The notes under the pieces were generated by a model that saw nothing but the letters and a program-made list of their open reading frames with translations, had not been told where the DNA came from and searched no databases. Positions 8,327 through 17,046 of a stretch of DNA of 51,885 nucleotides are shown in pieces. Made by a program: the position numbers and the translations under genes. The stretch is taken from contig NZ_LZZM01000178.1 of the NCBI RefSeq assembly GCF_002006345.1, positions 1 through 51,885 on the forward strand. Direction: 5' to 3'. The DNA is from Clostridium puniceum (GTDB lineage Bacteria; Bacillota; Clostridia; Clostridiales; Clostridiaceae). Each line of letters opens with the position of its first letter. The first letter of the stretch is position 1.

Positions 8327-9325
8327 ATGAAAAAATTTAGAAGAATTTCTGTTGCAATTGCTATAATCCTTGTAGGTGTTATTGCAGCCATATATATGAA
8401 TAAGCCTAAAGCTGTGGATAATAGTACAGAATCAGCAATATCGAATGAAAAAGTTACTTCTACTGATGAAAGTACAGAAAATACAATACCTAAGAAAGAT
8501 CTTACTTTTGCAGTATTAGGAGATGTACATGGAAATCTTCCTAGCTTTCAAGATGCTATTGAGGATTTACACAATATAAATCCTCGTATGGATTTATTGG
8601 TACTCAATGGAGATACTGTAGATCAAGGTAAGGAAGAGTCATACGTTTCAATTAAAGATGCTATAAGTAAAAATAAAAATTTGTTGCCTAAAACGATTAT
8701 TAAAAATATAGGAAATCATGAGTTTTATGATTATGAGGCAGGGTCAAACTCACCTGAGCAAGTTAAAACATTTATAAATAGATACCTTGAATTTGCTGGT
8801 GAGGAAAAAGTATATCATGATAAATGGATCAATGATTATCATTTTATATCTTTAGGTTCTGAGGATGGTAATTCTAAAACTACAGATTCAGTGAGAGCTT
8901 TTATATCTGATATCCAGCAAAAATGGCTGAAAGAAAAATTATCAGAAAATTATCAAAAAGGGAAACCTATATTTGTATTTTTACATCAACATTTAAATGA
9001 TGGAAATACAGGTTGGATAGGTGTTGAACAAAGTAAAGAAGTTAGAAAAATACTATCAAAATATCCAGAAGTAATATTATTTACTTCACACACACATAGT
9101 GACTTAAATAATAGTAGCATATTATTTAAACAGCCGTTTACTATGATTCACACTGGAGCTGTCAGTTATACTATCGTATATGATGACAAGAGTGATGGCG
9201 GTAGAAGGAGAGAACCGTATATTAAGGGGTTGTATGTTGAAGTTGATGGCAATAAGGTTGTTGTTAATGGAAGAGATATTAAAGAAAAGAAATGGATATT
9301 TAATAAGGAAATTTCAATGCAATAA
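8327..9325 (+). CDS. Membrane-anchored calcineurin-like metallophosphoesterase
   Basis: The 332-residue protein has an N-terminal hydrophobic segment (residues 7-23, probably an uncleaved anchor), a Ser/Thr-rich linker to about 55 and a calcineurin-like domain facing outward. Metal-binding motifs are in order: GDVHG (Asp66, His68), NGDTVD (Asp96), GNHE (129-132), FLHQH (His220) and SHTH (254-257; the usual first Gly of GHTH is Ser). The substrate is not evident; family members hydrolyse phosphodiesters or phosphomonoesters. It is followed 99 bases later by an L,D-transpeptidase, so a cell-envelope role is possible. Confidence 0.8.
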   Translation: MKKFRRISVAIAIILVGVIAAIYMNKPKAVDNSTESAISNEKVTSTDESTENTIPKKDLTFAVLGDVHGNLPSFQDAIEDLHNINPRMDLLVLNGDTVDQGKEESYVSIKDAISKNKNLLPKTIIKNIGNHEFYDYEAGSNSPEQVKTFINRYLEFAGEEKVYHDKWINDYHFISLGSEDGNSKTTDSVRAFISDIQQKWLKEKLSENYQKGKPIFVFLHQHLNDGNTGWIGVEQSKEVRKILSKYPEVILFTSHTHSDLNNSSILFKQPFTMIHTGAVSYTIVYDDKSDGGRRREPYIKGLYVEVDGNKVVVNGRDIKEKKWIFNKEISMQ

Positions 9326-9424
9326 ATGAACTTGTGGTAATAAATTATATTTAATATTAATTAAAAATCAAATTTAATATATTGTGCATATAATATTCTA
9401 GAATAATAAATTTAGGAAAAAAAT

Positions 9425-9928
9425 ATGAAGTTTTTATCTAAAGTATATGAAATTTTGAGGTATAAAGAATATAGTAAGGATAATATAAGGGCAAATGATG
9501 AAAAACAGAGTTCTGATGTTACAAACTATGTAAATTCAAACAATTTTTCAAGTAATACTAGTTATTTTATTTGGGTAGATATTAAAAACTTTAGAGTAAA
9601 TATTTTTAAGGGAACCACAAATAAATGGACTATGGTTAATAGTTATTTATGTACAATAGGAAAGAAATCAACACCAACACCAAAAGGAACTTATAAAATT
9701 GGAATTAAAGGACTTTATTTTGGAGTAAACAAAGGATATAAATGTTGGTATTATACTCAATTCAAGGGAAATTATTTGTTCCACTCAATAATATATAATT
9801 TAGATGGATCTGTTAGAGATGGAAGGCTTGGAATGAAATTATCTGATGGGTGTATAAGACTGTCTAAAGTAAATGCAAAATGGATTTATGATAATATTCC
9901 AATAGGAACTAAAGTAGTAATAAGTTAA
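9425..9928 (+). CDS. L,D-transpeptidase (YkuD domain)
   Basis: The 167-residue protein has a C-terminal YkuD domain (about residues 46-167) with the expected catalytic His120 and Cys143 in SDGCIRL, where the more common form is SHGCIRL. Such enzymes make 3-3 peptidoglycan cross-links or attach proteins to the wall. Oddly, the N-terminus (MKFLSKVYEILRYKEYSK) shows no signal peptide or membrane segment, although the substrate is outside the cell. Either the signal has been lost or export is unconventional. AGGA lies 7 bases before the start, and no upstream in-frame extension is evident. A terminator follows at once. Confidence 0.82.
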   Translation: MKFLSKVYEILRYKEYSKDNIRANDEKQSSDVTNYVNSNNFSSNTSYFIWVDIKNFRVNIFKGTTNKWTMVNSYLCTIGKKSTPTPKGTYKIGIKGLYFGVNKGYKCWYYTQFKGNYLFHSIIYNLDGSVRDGRLGMKLSDGCIRLSKVNAKWIYDNIPIGTKVVIS

Positions 9929-9972
9929 AAACACTAAACTGTTTTCTAGATTGTGGTTTAGTGTTTTAGTTT
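9927..9972 (+). terminator. Terminator after L,D-transpeptidase
   Basis: AACACTAAAC pairs with GTTTAGTGTT around a 16-base loop (arms 9927-9939 and 9956-9967), with flanking A and T runs. The symmetry would also let it end the minus-strand GNAT pseudogene transcript. Confidence 0.85.
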
Positions 9973-10008
9973 TCTGACTTAGTTTATTGAAGGAAATCTT
10001 TACATTTT

Positions 10009-10721
10009 TTATTTAATTAACCAGCAGGTTTTATTATTTGAAAATTTAAAATCAAGCTTTTTTTGAAAGTGCAATAGAAGCTTGATTTGTTTCAATAACT
10101 TGTCCTTAGGGATACTTTTGTTGGCTAAAGCTTCATTAGTAGCTGCAATTTGCAATGCTGAGCCAATACCCCTACCTATATATTTGGGAAAAACTTCTAA
10201 CATACCTATAGAACCTTCTTCATGATTCCATATAAATCCACATAAGTTATTATGAATAAATCCACCAAGCATAGCATTTGCATTCAATCTATTTTCAATA
10301 TAATTAATACCCACCATATCTATTTTAGAGTATTTTTTAATTATATAATATTTTTATGTTCTAGTGTAAGATGTTTAATTTCTATTGAAGAGTTCAATAT
10401 TTTTATAGGAGTTTGCTTTGTATAAACTGTATTATAGCAAATCATTGTTTCACTAAAGTTAAATTTTTGTCTTAATAAGTCAAAAGAAAATTTATCATGT
10501 GTAACAATTAGGTTAAGATTGTTAGGTAGTTTATTAATTAAATTTTTTGTTATTTCAGTATTAGCAGAAAGCATATATATTTGAGAAGGAACATCTATTA
10601 AAAGAACACCTTCATCTGATGCCCAAAAAATTTTAGAACTACCTCTTCGTATGCATTCAAGCATATCTACATTTAATAAAAAATCTTTAGATAACATTTT
10701 ATTAGCAATATTATTAAGCAT
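10009..10721 (-). pseudogene. GNAT acetyltransferase pseudogene (three frameshifts)
   Basis: The minus strand encodes a GNAT protein in pieces. The N-terminal half reads open from 10721 to a stop at 10341. The next frame continues it without a gap as YIIKKYSKID into the C-terminal half (10317 onward), placing a frameshift near 10345. Within the C-terminal half, between about 10104 and 10065, the expected acetyl-CoA region reads sensibly only in another frame (GQVIETNQASIALQKKL). So one base was lost after the IP codons and one T gained before the poly-A. The core FPKYIGRGIGSALQIA with R/G-x-G-x-G/A is intact. The gene is very probably non-functional; indel sequencing errors are the alternative. 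Confidence 0.85.
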
Positions 10722-11001
10722 AATAATTAAATTCTTTCGTAAATAGTGTTAATAGTATAAATTACCTATTAATATATTAAAATTATATCATATATTCTGC
10801 TTCAATTTATGAATAGTGTTAATTAGGAAACTTAACATTTATTAAATAACATATTGTATATCAATATTACCAATTATGATACAATAATTATTAAAAGAAA
10901 GAAGCAATAGATACTAAAAATTATTTAGTTGTATCATACTTATTAAAAGAAGAGGAATATAAATTAGCAAAATAAAATTTAAAATTGTAGGAGGATTTGC
11001 T

Positions 11002-11358
11002 ATGAAATACGAATGGTTTGATGAATATTGCCTTAATAAAAAAGGTGCAGAAAAAGATTTTAAAGAAGAATGGAATGCGATTAGATATCTTATAAGAGGA
11101 AAGATGTTTGTTATGCAAGGAAGAGATAAGGAAGGAAATCCAATAATCACTTTAAAATGTGAGCCAAGCTTTGGACAATTTTTAAGAGATGAATATCAAG
11201 ATATTGTATCAGGTTATTATATGAACAAAGAACACTGGAATTCGGTTTATATTGAGGGAGAAGTTCCTGATGAAGTAGTAAAACAAATGCTAGATATGTC
11301 ATATGATTTAGTTGTGGTTTCATTAGGCAAAAAGATTCAAAAGAGATTAATGGATTAA
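11002..11358 (+). CDS. MmcQ/YjbR-family protein
   Basis: The 118-residue small cytoplasmic protein has the MmcQ/YjbR pattern: WNAIRYLIRGKMFVMQ near residue 25, ITLKCEP, then GYYMNKEHWNSVYIEG near residue 70 and a C-terminal helix with DMSYDLV. Members adopt a CyaY-like fold and are often annotated as DNA-binding, but their biochemical role is not established. AGGAGG lies 7 bases before the ATG. No operon partner is evident. Confidence 0.8.
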   Translation: MKYEWFDEYCLNKKGAEKDFKEEWNAIRYLIRGKMFVMQGRDKEGNPIITLKCEPSFGQFLRDEYQDIVSGYYMNKEHWNSVYIEGEVPDEVVKQMLDMSYDLVVVSLGKKIQKRLMD

Positions 11359-11444
11359 AATGAAAAATCAGAAAATTCAAAAAACATATTGCAATTTATT
11401 ATAAATAACGATATAATAAAAACAAGATAAAGATAAAAAATTTA

Positions 11445-11590
11445 TCTTAGTGGACTGACACTTAAATCCGGCAGAAGCGTATATCTTAAGAGGTATACAG
11501 TTGGTGACGGGCAACGTAAAAATCCCGGAAGCGATGTACGACGTAGGGTCGTACCCAGTTGGCGGACAACGTAAAAATCAGTTACTAAGA
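11445..11590 (+). ncRNA. Structured RNA of two tandem modules, family not recognised
   Basis: A 12-base-pair closing stem joins 11445-11458 with 11578-11590. Inside are two related modules about 55 bases apart. Each begins with a CCGG...GAAGCG segment and continues with a variable hairpin (11479-11498; 11536-11554). Each then has a GTTG...CAAC hairpin (11500-11515; 11558-11570) and ends in the identical GTAAAAATC (11516-11524; 11571-11579). The variable hairpins differ in sequence but both pair, which argues for selection on RNA structure. The local GC content is higher than the surroundings. A strong terminator follows directly. It could be a riboswitch-like leader for the 975-residue membrane protein or a free small RNA. 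Confidence 0.65.
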
Positions 11591-11624
11591 AAGAGCAAGT
11601 GTATTTATACGCTTGCTCTTTGCT
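11590..11624 (+). terminator. Terminator after the tandem-module RNA
   Basis: AAAGAGCAAG (11590-11599) pairs with CTTGCTCTTT (11612-11621), and the inner GTAT/ATAC extends the stem. It abuts the closing stem of the preceding structured RNA, an arrangement like that of transcription-attenuating leaders. The trailing T run is interrupted (TTTGCTGTTT). Confidence 0.75.
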
Positions 11625-11777
11625 GTTTATAATGAAAAATAGATAAATGGTAAGGACCTTTCCATTAACATGAATTTTTGGTACTATAAAGTATGAGCTA
11701 TAAAATTTAATAATATGCAATAAAAATATTGCTAAATTTTATAGCAACAAAAGCATTAAAGTTAAGGGAGGGATTAA

Positions 11778-14705
11778 GTGAATAATAAAGCTAACAAAGA
11801 CGAATTTTTAGGGTATATCAACTTTCTATGGAAACAAGGTCAAATTTCAGAAAATGCATTAATAAAAATTAGAGATGAATATTGTAAGGAAAAATTGAGA
11901 TGGAAAGAAGTTTCAAATGATAGATTTCAAACTTATGAGCAGAATACAGAAAATTTATCTGAAAATGACTTTTATAATAGTAAAGAGATTAGAAATGATT
12001 TAGAACCAGAAAAAATTAAAGAAGAATATTTTACTGTACTTGAAGAGCCATCAAGTGAAATAAATAATAATGAAATAAAAACTACGGTGAATAAATCATA
12101 TGATATTGAAAGAAATCAAAATATAAATGAAAAAAGTAAATTAATAAAAGAACGTAATATTACAATAATTCTAAGTTTAGGAATTGTTTTGATTCTTCTT
12201 GCGGGAATAATTCTTGCAACTAGTACATGGAGTTTGATGAGTAATGGTGTAAAAACAATTGCTTTATTAATGGTAAGTATATTATTTTTTTTAATGAGTA
12301 GATTTACAGAAAAGAAGCTTAAAATTATTAAAACTTCATTTGCATTTTGGATATTAGGTAATTTATTTTTACCAGTAATATTATTATCTATAGGATTCTT
12401 TAAGTTATTAGGTAATTATTTAAGTATTGGAGGCCAAGGAAGATATGTTTATGGAATTATAAGTTCGGCTATATGCTTAATATTTTTTTCTTATAGCATT
12501 AAAAAATACAAAAAGGTTACTTTTACATGGATTACACTTATTGATTCTGAGATATTATATTGGTTTATTTTAAAACAATTAAATATCAATTATAATATGG
12601 AATTATTAATGTTACTAATTTATACATTAATGTTATCAGGTATTTATCATAAATTAAATAAAACACAAAGTATATATCATTTTGTTACTAAAACCATAAA
12701 ATATTATGTACTTATTAATCTTGTTGCATGTATTTTTCGAATTTTAGGTAGCAGTGTTTATGCAACAATCGTGACTATGATGGGAGAGCCAAATCAAATT
12801 ATCCAAGTGGGTATACTTACAGTTGCAATTGTTGTTTTAACAATTATTATAACTTATTGGATTTATGATTTTAAATTTCAAGGTGGAATATTTGTTTCAA
12901 GTATTTTGATTTTAGCAATACATATGATATGCATTACTTTTAGACTTAAAATGGATGTATTTGCTTACTACATTATAATGAATTTAGGATTGATTGCAAT
13001 TTATGGAGTGATTTATTATTTCAATAACTTTAAATATTTAAAGACTGGAACAGATGTAATAATATTAAGCACAATGATAATTTTAGATTTAATTTCAATA
13101 ATACCATTAAAAGCTTTATATACAGCAGTACTAATATATATATTAGTAGTCATTATAGTTATTACTACAAAAAAAGCAAAAGATGAATTTTATTTAGGAG
13201 CATTAAAATTTGCAATACCAATTACTATTTTTATTGCAAATTTATTTACATTAGCAGGGCTTAAATTAATAGAAAATATATTTTCTAATGGAAGATTTCA
13301 TTTAGGTTTTATTTATATTATTTTAAATATTGGAAGCATATATGGATTAAGTTTAATTCTTAATTTAAAAAATAAAAACAATTATAAAATATATTTATAT
13401 GAAGGACATACATTTTTAGCATTGATTTATTTTCTTACTTTGTTTTTCCCAATAGATAGAATAATAGCTGGAACAGCAGTAGCTATTGTAACAGGAGGAT
13501 GTTTTCTTCTGGAAAAGAGTGAATTAAAAATAAAAATATATTTATATTTATTTATAACAATGATTACAATTGTATTATTGGATTTAGACATATTATTTAG
13601 GTTTAATAAAATGAATATATTTTTTTTAAAGCCACAAAATATATTTTTATGCATAAGTTTAATCCTTACAATTATTTGGATATGTTCTAAAGAAATATGG
13701 AAAAAGCGATTAAATTCATATATAATTGGAATTTATTCTTTTGGTTTTTTTAATTCTTTATTTTTTAATGATTTTGAAAACTTAAATTATAAATTTATAT
13801 TATTTTTAATAGGGTGTATTGGATTACTGGTATTATTTTTGTATAAGAGCAAAAAAATTGCACTTATATATATTCCTATAGGCTGTCTTTGGATTATAAG
13901 CTTAAGAATAATTTATTATTTTGATACAATAAACCAAACAGTAGCAAATTGTTTGGTAGCTTGCATAATAGCTGCAATAGGATACATTCTTTATAATATG
14001 GATGAAATTTCAGGACAAAAGGAAATATTATATTGCCATATTTTTTCGGGAATATCTCTTATTTGCTCAATTATGATTTCATTTGACGAATCTATTCCAT
14101 ATGTATTTAATATTTTTTCACTTATAGTGTTTGGAGTGTTTTTATATTATGGAAGTCAATTTATAAATAATGAAAATTTAAAAAGAAGTTTAAAAATAAG
14201 CTCCATGTTCTTTAATTATATTGCTTATGGAAGACTTATTTTAAAATTAGGGTTTTTAGAAAAGTATCAAATGGATTTTGTATTGGTTCCATCTATTATT
14301 ATATTGCATTTAATAATAAAGTATTATTTCAAAAAAAAGAATACTGTTTGTATAGTTATGTTAAGAATTTGGTACTTAAGTGTAGGAATTATTCTCTTGT
14401 TATCTCATCAAAATAATAACTCATTTGAAGCAATTGCTTTCTGTATTTTATGTATAATAAGCATTATTGTGGGATTTATTATTCAAAGAAAATTATATTT
14501 TATTGGTGGAGCAATATTTTTACTAGTAGGTGTATTTTTAAACACTTTAAATTTCTGGCTAAGTATACCATGGTGGATATATTTATTACTTGGAGGAGCG
14601 TTGCTAATATTTTTTGCTAGTAAAAATGAGTTTAATAAAAGTAATAAAAAAGATAGAAAAGAAAATTTTATAAGTAAAATTATAAAGAAAATCAAAACAT
14701 GGTAA
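11778..14705 (+). CDS. Large polytopic membrane protein of unknown function
   Basis: The 975-residue product starts with a soluble, charged region (about 1-130). This region includes a helical segment, FLWKQGQISENALIKIRDEY, like the short N-terminal domain of some DUF2157-type membrane proteins. From residue 130 on it is an almost continuous run of hydrophobic segments, more than twenty, with few charges between them, ending in a lysine-rich tail. The start is GTG at 11778 behind GGGAGGGA. No transporter, enzyme or receptor motif is recognised. It is single-gene, with a structured RNA and terminator upstream and a terminator downstream. Its role is unknown. Confidence 0.8.
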   Translation: MNNKANKDEFLGYINFLWKQGQISENALIKIRDEYCKEKLRWKEVSNDRFQTYEQNTENLSENDFYNSKEIRNDLEPEKIKEEYFTVLEEPSSEINNNEIKTTVNKSYDIERNQNINEKSKLIKERNITIILSLGIVLILLAGIILATSTWSLMSNGVKTIALLMVSILFFLMSRFTEKKLKIIKTSFAFWILGNLFLPVILLSIGFFKLLGNYLSIGGQGRYVYGIISSAICLIFFSYSIKKYKKVTFTWITLIDSEILYWFILKQLNINYNMELLMLLIYTLMLSGIYHKLNKTQSIYHFVTKTIKYYVLINLVACIFRILGSSVYATIVTMMGEPNQIIQVGILTVAIVVLTIIITYWIYDFKFQGGIFVSSILILAIHMICITFRLKMDVFAYYIIMNLGLIAIYGVIYYFNNFKYLKTGTDVIILSTMIILDLISIIPLKALYTAVLIYILVVIIVITTKKAKDEFYLGALKFAIPITIFIANLFTLAGLKLIENIFSNGRFHLGFIYIILNIGSIYGLSLILNLKNKNNYKIYLYEGHTFLALIYFLTLFFPIDRIIAGTAVAIVTGGCFLLEKSELKIKIYLYLFITMITIVLLDLDILFRFNKMNIFFLKPQNIFLCISLILTIIWICSKEIWKKRLNSYIIGIYSFGFFNSLFFNDFENLNYKFILFLIGCIGLLVLFLYKSKKIALIYIPIGCLWIISLRIIYYFDTINQTVANCLVACIIAAIGYILYNMDEISGQKEILYCHIFSGISLICSIMISFDESIPYVFNIFSLIVFGVFLYYGSQFINNENLKRSLKISSMFFNYIAYGRLILKLGFLEKYQMDFVLVPSIIILHLIIKYYFKKKNTVCIVMLRIWYLSVGIILLLSHQNNNSFEAIAFCILCIISIIVGFIIQRKLYFIGGAIFLLVGVFLNTLNFWLSIPWWIYLLLGGALLIFFASKNEFNKSNKKDRKENFISKIIKKIKTW

Positions 14706-15161
14706 TTATTGATAGAAGTTATGCGTAAGGTAAAAGAATTTAAATATAGAAGCTAATCAGATTGATGATATTTAAGAATATAAACATAAAGAATAAATAA
14801 GAACTAAGAAATTAAATAAGTACGCTAAGAAATACAATAATGATTAATTTTATGAATATAAAGTATTTACTGAAAGAGCAAATCCATTTAGTGCATTTGC
14901 TCTTTTTTTGTTATAGTATATATTCCGATTTTAAGATTTAAAGAGAAATTTTTATTGGTAGAAAATTGTAAATTAACTTATATAATTGTATTTATGAAAA
15001 AGATGATTTGTTAATGTTAATTTAAAAAACTATTGGAAAAATAATAAATTGTTATATAATAGAGTGGTGTAATTATAAATATATTTAATCTTATTAAAGG
15101 CTGGAAAGTTTCAAGGGAGTGCTTTTCAGTTAGTAAAAACTAAAGAGTGGAGTTATAATTA
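14706..15161 (+). other. Gene-free spacer with terminator
   Basis: It holds the terminator at 14873-14909 (listed separately) and, after it, about 250 bases that must contain the promoter of the radical SAM gene. No coding frame or further element is visible. Confidence 0.6.
14873..14909 (+). terminator. Terminator after the 975-residue membrane protein
   Basis: AAAGAGCAAAT (14873-14883) pairs perfectly with ATTTGCTCTTT (14895-14905) and is followed by seven T residues. Confidence 0.92.
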
Positions 15162-16031
15162 ATGAAAAAATTTAAAAAAGTTTACATAGAAATAACGAAC
15201 ATTTGTAATTTAAGCTGTAATTTTTGTCCTAGAACCTCTAGAAAGTTAGAGGTTATGGACAAAGAATCCTTTGAGCATATTGTTAAAAATATAAAACCTT
15301 ATACAGATTATATTTATTTCCATTTAATGGGAGAGCCGTTTTTTAATAAAGAGCTTGAATCTTTTTTAGAAATAAGCAAAGAAAATCAATTAAAGGTTAA
15401 TATAACTACTAATGGAACATTAATAGACAAAGTTAAAAGTGTGTTACTTAATGCACCTGCATTGAGGCAGGTAAATATTTCACTTCATAGTTTTGAAGCT
15501 AATGGAGAACAAATTGATTTTAATAAATACATAAACAATATAATTGACTTTGTTAAAGATGCAGCAGAAAATACTAATATAATTTGTGCTTTAAGGTTGT
15601 GGAATTTAGATACAAAGTATAGTGCTAGTAATAATATGAATATTGATATATTTAATTTACTTAAGAAAGAATTTGAAATAAACTGTGACTTAAAAGAATG
15701 TTTAAAAGAAAAGAACAGTTTTAAGTTAAGAAAAAATGTGTATATTAGTATGGGAGAAAAATTTAAATGGCCATCTTTAAAGGTAGAAGAATTAGGTGAA
15801 CGAGCTTTTTGCTATGGACTTAGAGATCAAATAGGTATATTAGTGGATGGAACTGTTGTACCATGCTGTTTAGATAGCGATGGAAGTATTTCTCTTGGAA
15901 ATATCTTTGAAAATAATTTAGATGAAATTTTAAATTTTACAAGAGCTAAAGATATATATAATGGATTTTCAGAAAGAAAAGCAGTGGAAGAATTATGTAA
16001 AAGATGTGGGTTTATAAATAGAATACGATAA
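15162..16031 (+). CDS. Radical SAM/SPASM protein
   Basis: The 289-residue radical SAM enzyme binds its catalytic 4Fe-4S cluster through CNLSCNFC (Cys15, Cys19, Cys22). A C-terminal SPASM-type region with FCYG, VPCCLD and CKRC supplies ligands for auxiliary clusters. Substrate-binding features typical of the fold are present (MGEPFFNKEL, ITTNGT). SPASM proteins modify peptides, proteins or act in cofactor assembly; no precursor peptide gene is seen nearby, so the substrate is unknown. It is followed 42 bases later by an HExxH membrane protein and may be co-transcribed. Confidence 0.85.
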   Translation: MKKFKKVYIEITNICNLSCNFCPRTSRKLEVMDKESFEHIVKNIKPYTDYIYFHLMGEPFFNKELESFLEISKENQLKVNITTNGTLIDKVKSVLLNAPALRQVNISLHSFEANGEQIDFNKYINNIIDFVKDAAENTNIICALRLWNLDTKYSASNNMNIDIFNLLKKEFEINCDLKECLKEKNSFKLRKNVYISMGEKFKWPSLKVEELGERAFCYGLRDQIGILVDGTVVPCCLDSDGSISLGNIFENNLDEILNFTRAKDIYNGFSERKAVEELCKRCGFINRIR

Positions 16032-16073
16032 GAATATTTATAATAAAGAAGAAATAGAAATGGATGTGGTTAA

Positions 16074-16808
16074 ATGGAAGCAGCGATTAAATCAGTAGCA
16101 GTTTTTTTATTATTATATTTTTCATATTATTATGCATTACGATTTATTCAATCAATTTTTCAAGGAGCAATAGGAAGTATAAGTTCTAATTTAGGAAAAT
16201 TTATATATGCACTTAGCACGCCAGCTCATGAATTAGCTCATTTATTGGTTGCCATATTATGCCTTGCTAAAATTGAAGAAGTGAAACTTTTGCCAAATGC
16301 GAACACACCTGGATATGTAAAGTCAAGAATAAGCAGCAATATACCATTTTTGATAAGCATAAAGGGATTTTTCATAGCAATAGCACCGGCCTTGGTTAAT
16401 ATACCTCTATTTATATTTATAGAAAGTAAATTTGTATTAAAATGTGAAATATCAGAAATATCAAGAATTTTAGATCCGAGATTTTTAATAACTAAAGAAG
16501 GTTTAATAACAATTTTATTGTTTTTAGTATTAATAAGTGGAATAGCACCAAGTCATGAAGATTTTAAAGGAATGATTAAAGGTCTTATAATTTTTAGTGT
16601 TGTTATATTTGGGTTATCTTTTGTAACATCTATGTTTTTGGATATGAAATGGGTAAATATTAATCCAATACTAACAGTTATATTTTATTATTTAGAAATT
16701 ATAATAGGAGTTTTAATAATAAATGCAATTATAAATTATAGAAATTGTATTAGAATTACTTGGGCTATAATAATAAACGCCTTAAAACATACATTTAAAA
16801 GGAATTAA
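16074..16808 (+). CDS. Membrane protein with HExxH motif (M50-like metalloprotease)
   Basis: The 244-residue polytopic protein has about six membrane segments. HELAH (His52-His56), in TPAHELAHLLVAILC inside a hydrophobic stretch, is the zinc-binding motif of intramembrane metalloproteases related to M50. A second Asp ligand typical of M50 is not obvious. The ribosome site is weak. It sits behind the radical SAM gene; a joint role, such as modifying then cutting a peptide, is speculation. It could be an inactive relative. Confidence 0.6.
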   Translation: MEAAIKSVAVFLLLYFSYYYALRFIQSIFQGAIGSISSNLGKFIYALSTPAHELAHLLVAILCLAKIEEVKLLPNANTPGYVKSRISSNIPFLISIKGFFIAIAPALVNIPLFIFIESKFVLKCEISEISRILDPRFLITKEGLITILLFLVLISGIAPSHEDFKGMIKGLIIFSVVIFGLSFVTSMFLDMKWVNINPILTVIFYYLEIIIGVLIINAIINYRNCIRITWAIIINALKHTFKRN

Positions 16809-17021
16809 TAAAAACGACAAGTCGAGTAGGTATAAAATCGGTGTATTATTTTCTACTATATAGCAAATTACATATAAGTTTAGGGAGCAAAGAGATTTAC
16901 TTTTTGCAGGTTATGACTATATAAATGTATTTATTCAAAATGGAGATACAGAAAAGCAATTAAAACAGATTAATATGATATATAAGTAATTTAATGTATA
17001 TATATATATATTAATGTTAAT

Positions 17022-17038
17022 ACTCCTTAATAAGGAGT
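17022..17038 (+). promoter_or_regulatory. Hairpin that buries a Shine-Dalgarno sequence
   Basis: ACTCCTTAATAAGGAGT is a perfect inverted repeat whose right arm contains AAGGAG, the ribosome site of the gene at 17047 (9 bases of spacing). In RNA it folds into a 7-bp hairpin that would hide the site. It could damp translation or act as a thermosensor-like switch, but this is inference. Confidence 0.5.
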
Positions 17039-17046
17039 GATTATTT

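Noticed and set aside
11461..11579. CRISPR array at the tandem modules
   Set aside because: There are only two units, the variable parts are self-complementary rather than spacer-like, and no cas genes are near.
11445..11590. Known riboswitch (tandem glycine, c-di-GMP, guanidine, SAM or NiCo class)
   Set aside because: The conserved core sequences I remember for these classes are not present. Without a covariance search I leave it unassigned.
11442..11720. Open frame of 92 codons on the minus strand across the structured RNA
   Set aside because: It has no ribosome site, its ends fall in terminator and AT-rich sequence, and the stretch is better explained by the paired RNA modules on the plus strand.
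16850..16989. Remnant gene before the BofC-like gene (a frame ending DTEKQLKQINMIYK)
   Set aside because: About 40 codons look protein-like, but there is no start, ribosome site or recognisable family, so it is not listed as a gene.
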